Assembly: GCA_022704645.1 (NCBI GenBank)
Contig: JAKJGA010000089.1
Location: 1-6,765 of the forward strand
Length of the DNA stretch: 6,765 nucleotides
Reading direction: 5' to 3'
Source of the DNA: Spirochaetota bacterium
GTDB taxonomy: Bacteria > Spirochaetota > UBA4802 > JAFGJZ01
Part shown: positions 6,308 through 6,765 of the stretch, piece after piece
Layout: each line of letters starts with the position of its first letter
Numbering within the stretch: the first letter of the stretch is position 1
Position numbers and translations under genes: made by a program
Notes under the pieces: generated by a model
What the model was told of the DNA's origin: nothing
Database searches by the model: none
What the model saw: only the letters and a program-made list of their open reading frames with translations

Positions 6308-6765
6308 GTGAAAAATATCGGTAATAAATTGTTTTTTCTTTTCTCAGCTGTTTCATGTATTTTTATTTTGCTTTTTTACCTTCTATTCCTTCTTTTTATG
6401 AGTCAGGAAACACTGTATGTTGATTCAGAAGGAAAAGATTATTCCAAGAATAAATATTTTGAAGTATATTATCTGCACAGAATAATTTCAGCACATTGGA
6501 CTTATCCCGATACTGGCAGGGAATCGCTAATGGCAGAATTCCGTATTATTGATGAAAATATAAAAAAACCGGTTATCAAGAATTTGCAATATGAACTTTA
6601 TTATGATGATGTATTGGTACCTCCGACTACATACAGTTTGTCAATGGAAACCGGTTCTGAAAAAATTCTGGATTATAATCGATTGAACAGCCATCTGCTT
6701 GTTAGTAAAGAAGAAAAGAATCCTACAGTATATGTAATAATTGATGGTTTGGATTTTTATCATAG
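6308..6765 (+). CDS. Membrane-anchored protein of unknown function, 3' end outside window
   Basis: GTG at 6308 is the first start after an in-frame TAA (6299-6301), and the frame stays open for 152 codons to the window edge. After MKNIGNK comes a long hydrophobic stretch (about residues 8-31, rich in Phe and Leu), best read as an uncleaved membrane anchor or signal-anchor. The rest (from SQETLYVDSEGKD on) is polar, Tyr- and Asp-rich, and would lie outside the inner membrane. It contains short beta-like segments such as LQYELYYDDVLVPP and TVYVIIDGLDFYH. No clear Shine-Dalgarno precedes the GTG, so translation may depend on the SH3-domain gene 50 bases upstream. A later start at ATG 6398 would lose the hydrophobic segment and is less likely. 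I recognise no family. Its AT-rich composition matches the SH3-domain gene, suggesting a shared origin and transcript. Confidence 0.65.
   Translation, partial: MKNIGNKLFFLFSAVSCIFILLFYLLFLLFMSQETLYVDSEGKDYSKNKYFEVYYLHRIISAHWTYPDTGRESLMAEFRIIDENIKKPVIKNLQYELYYDDVLVPPTTYSLSMETGSEKILDYNRLNSHLLVSKEEKNPTVYVIIDGLDFYH

Noticed and set aside
1..6765. CRISPR arrays, tRNA or rRNA genes, insertion sequences and tandem repeats
   Set aside because: Reading through the window I saw no repeated units, no cloverleaf-like segment, no transposase motif and no terminal inverted repeats.

Overview
The window holds a tandem block of plant-polysaccharide glycoside hydrolase (GH) genes on the + strand, and then a more AT-rich stretch with two poorly known envelope proteins, also on +. 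A typical bacterial lipoprotein signal, Sec signal peptides and purine-rich Shine-Dalgarno sites point to a Gram-negative bacterium that breaks down plant fibre. The loose lipobox and the style of the SH3-domain protein would fit a gut or rumen spirochaete (Treponema-like), but that placement is an inference and other fibre-degrading phyla are not excluded.

Layout. Positions 1-314 are the 3' end of a GH12-type endoglucanase/xyloglucanase gene. A strong intercistronic hairpin (322-341) follows. Then come a GH51 alpha-L-arabinofuranosidase (362-1861), a GH1 beta-glucosidase (1883-3235) and a GH3 beta-glucosidase/exo-beta-glucanase lipoprotein (3232-5016). The last two overlap by ATGA. A hairpin terminator at 5032-5061, with an A-tract on one side and a T-tract on the other, closes the cluster. 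Positions 5062-5321 hold no intact gene of normal size. They contain a possible remnant of a minus-strand gene tail, a 12-codon mini-ORF with a good ribosome site, and a possible extended -10 promoter. Positions 5322-6257 encode an exported bacterial-SH3-domain protein. Positions 6308-6765 are the start of a membrane-anchored protein I do not recognise, which runs off the window.

How the genes fit together. The endo-acting GH12 would cut beta-1,4-glucan or xyloglucan backbones. The GH3 lipoprotein would trim beta-glucosyl ends from the oligosaccharides in the periplasm or at the cell surface. The GH51 and GH1 enzymes lack export signals, so they would finish imported arabinosylated oligosaccharides and cellobiose-like sugars in the cytoplasm. 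The four genes read as one polysaccharide-use operon whose upstream part lies outside the window. No transporter, regulator or alpha-xylosidase is visible here, so the exact substrate (arabinosylated xyloglucan, mixed-linkage glucan or general hemicellulose) is not settled.

I see no novel multi-gene system. The most notable points are the two-compartment beta-glucosidase pair, the intercistronic hairpin, the possible gene scar behind a bidirectional terminator, and the unassigned AT-rich envelope gene pair.
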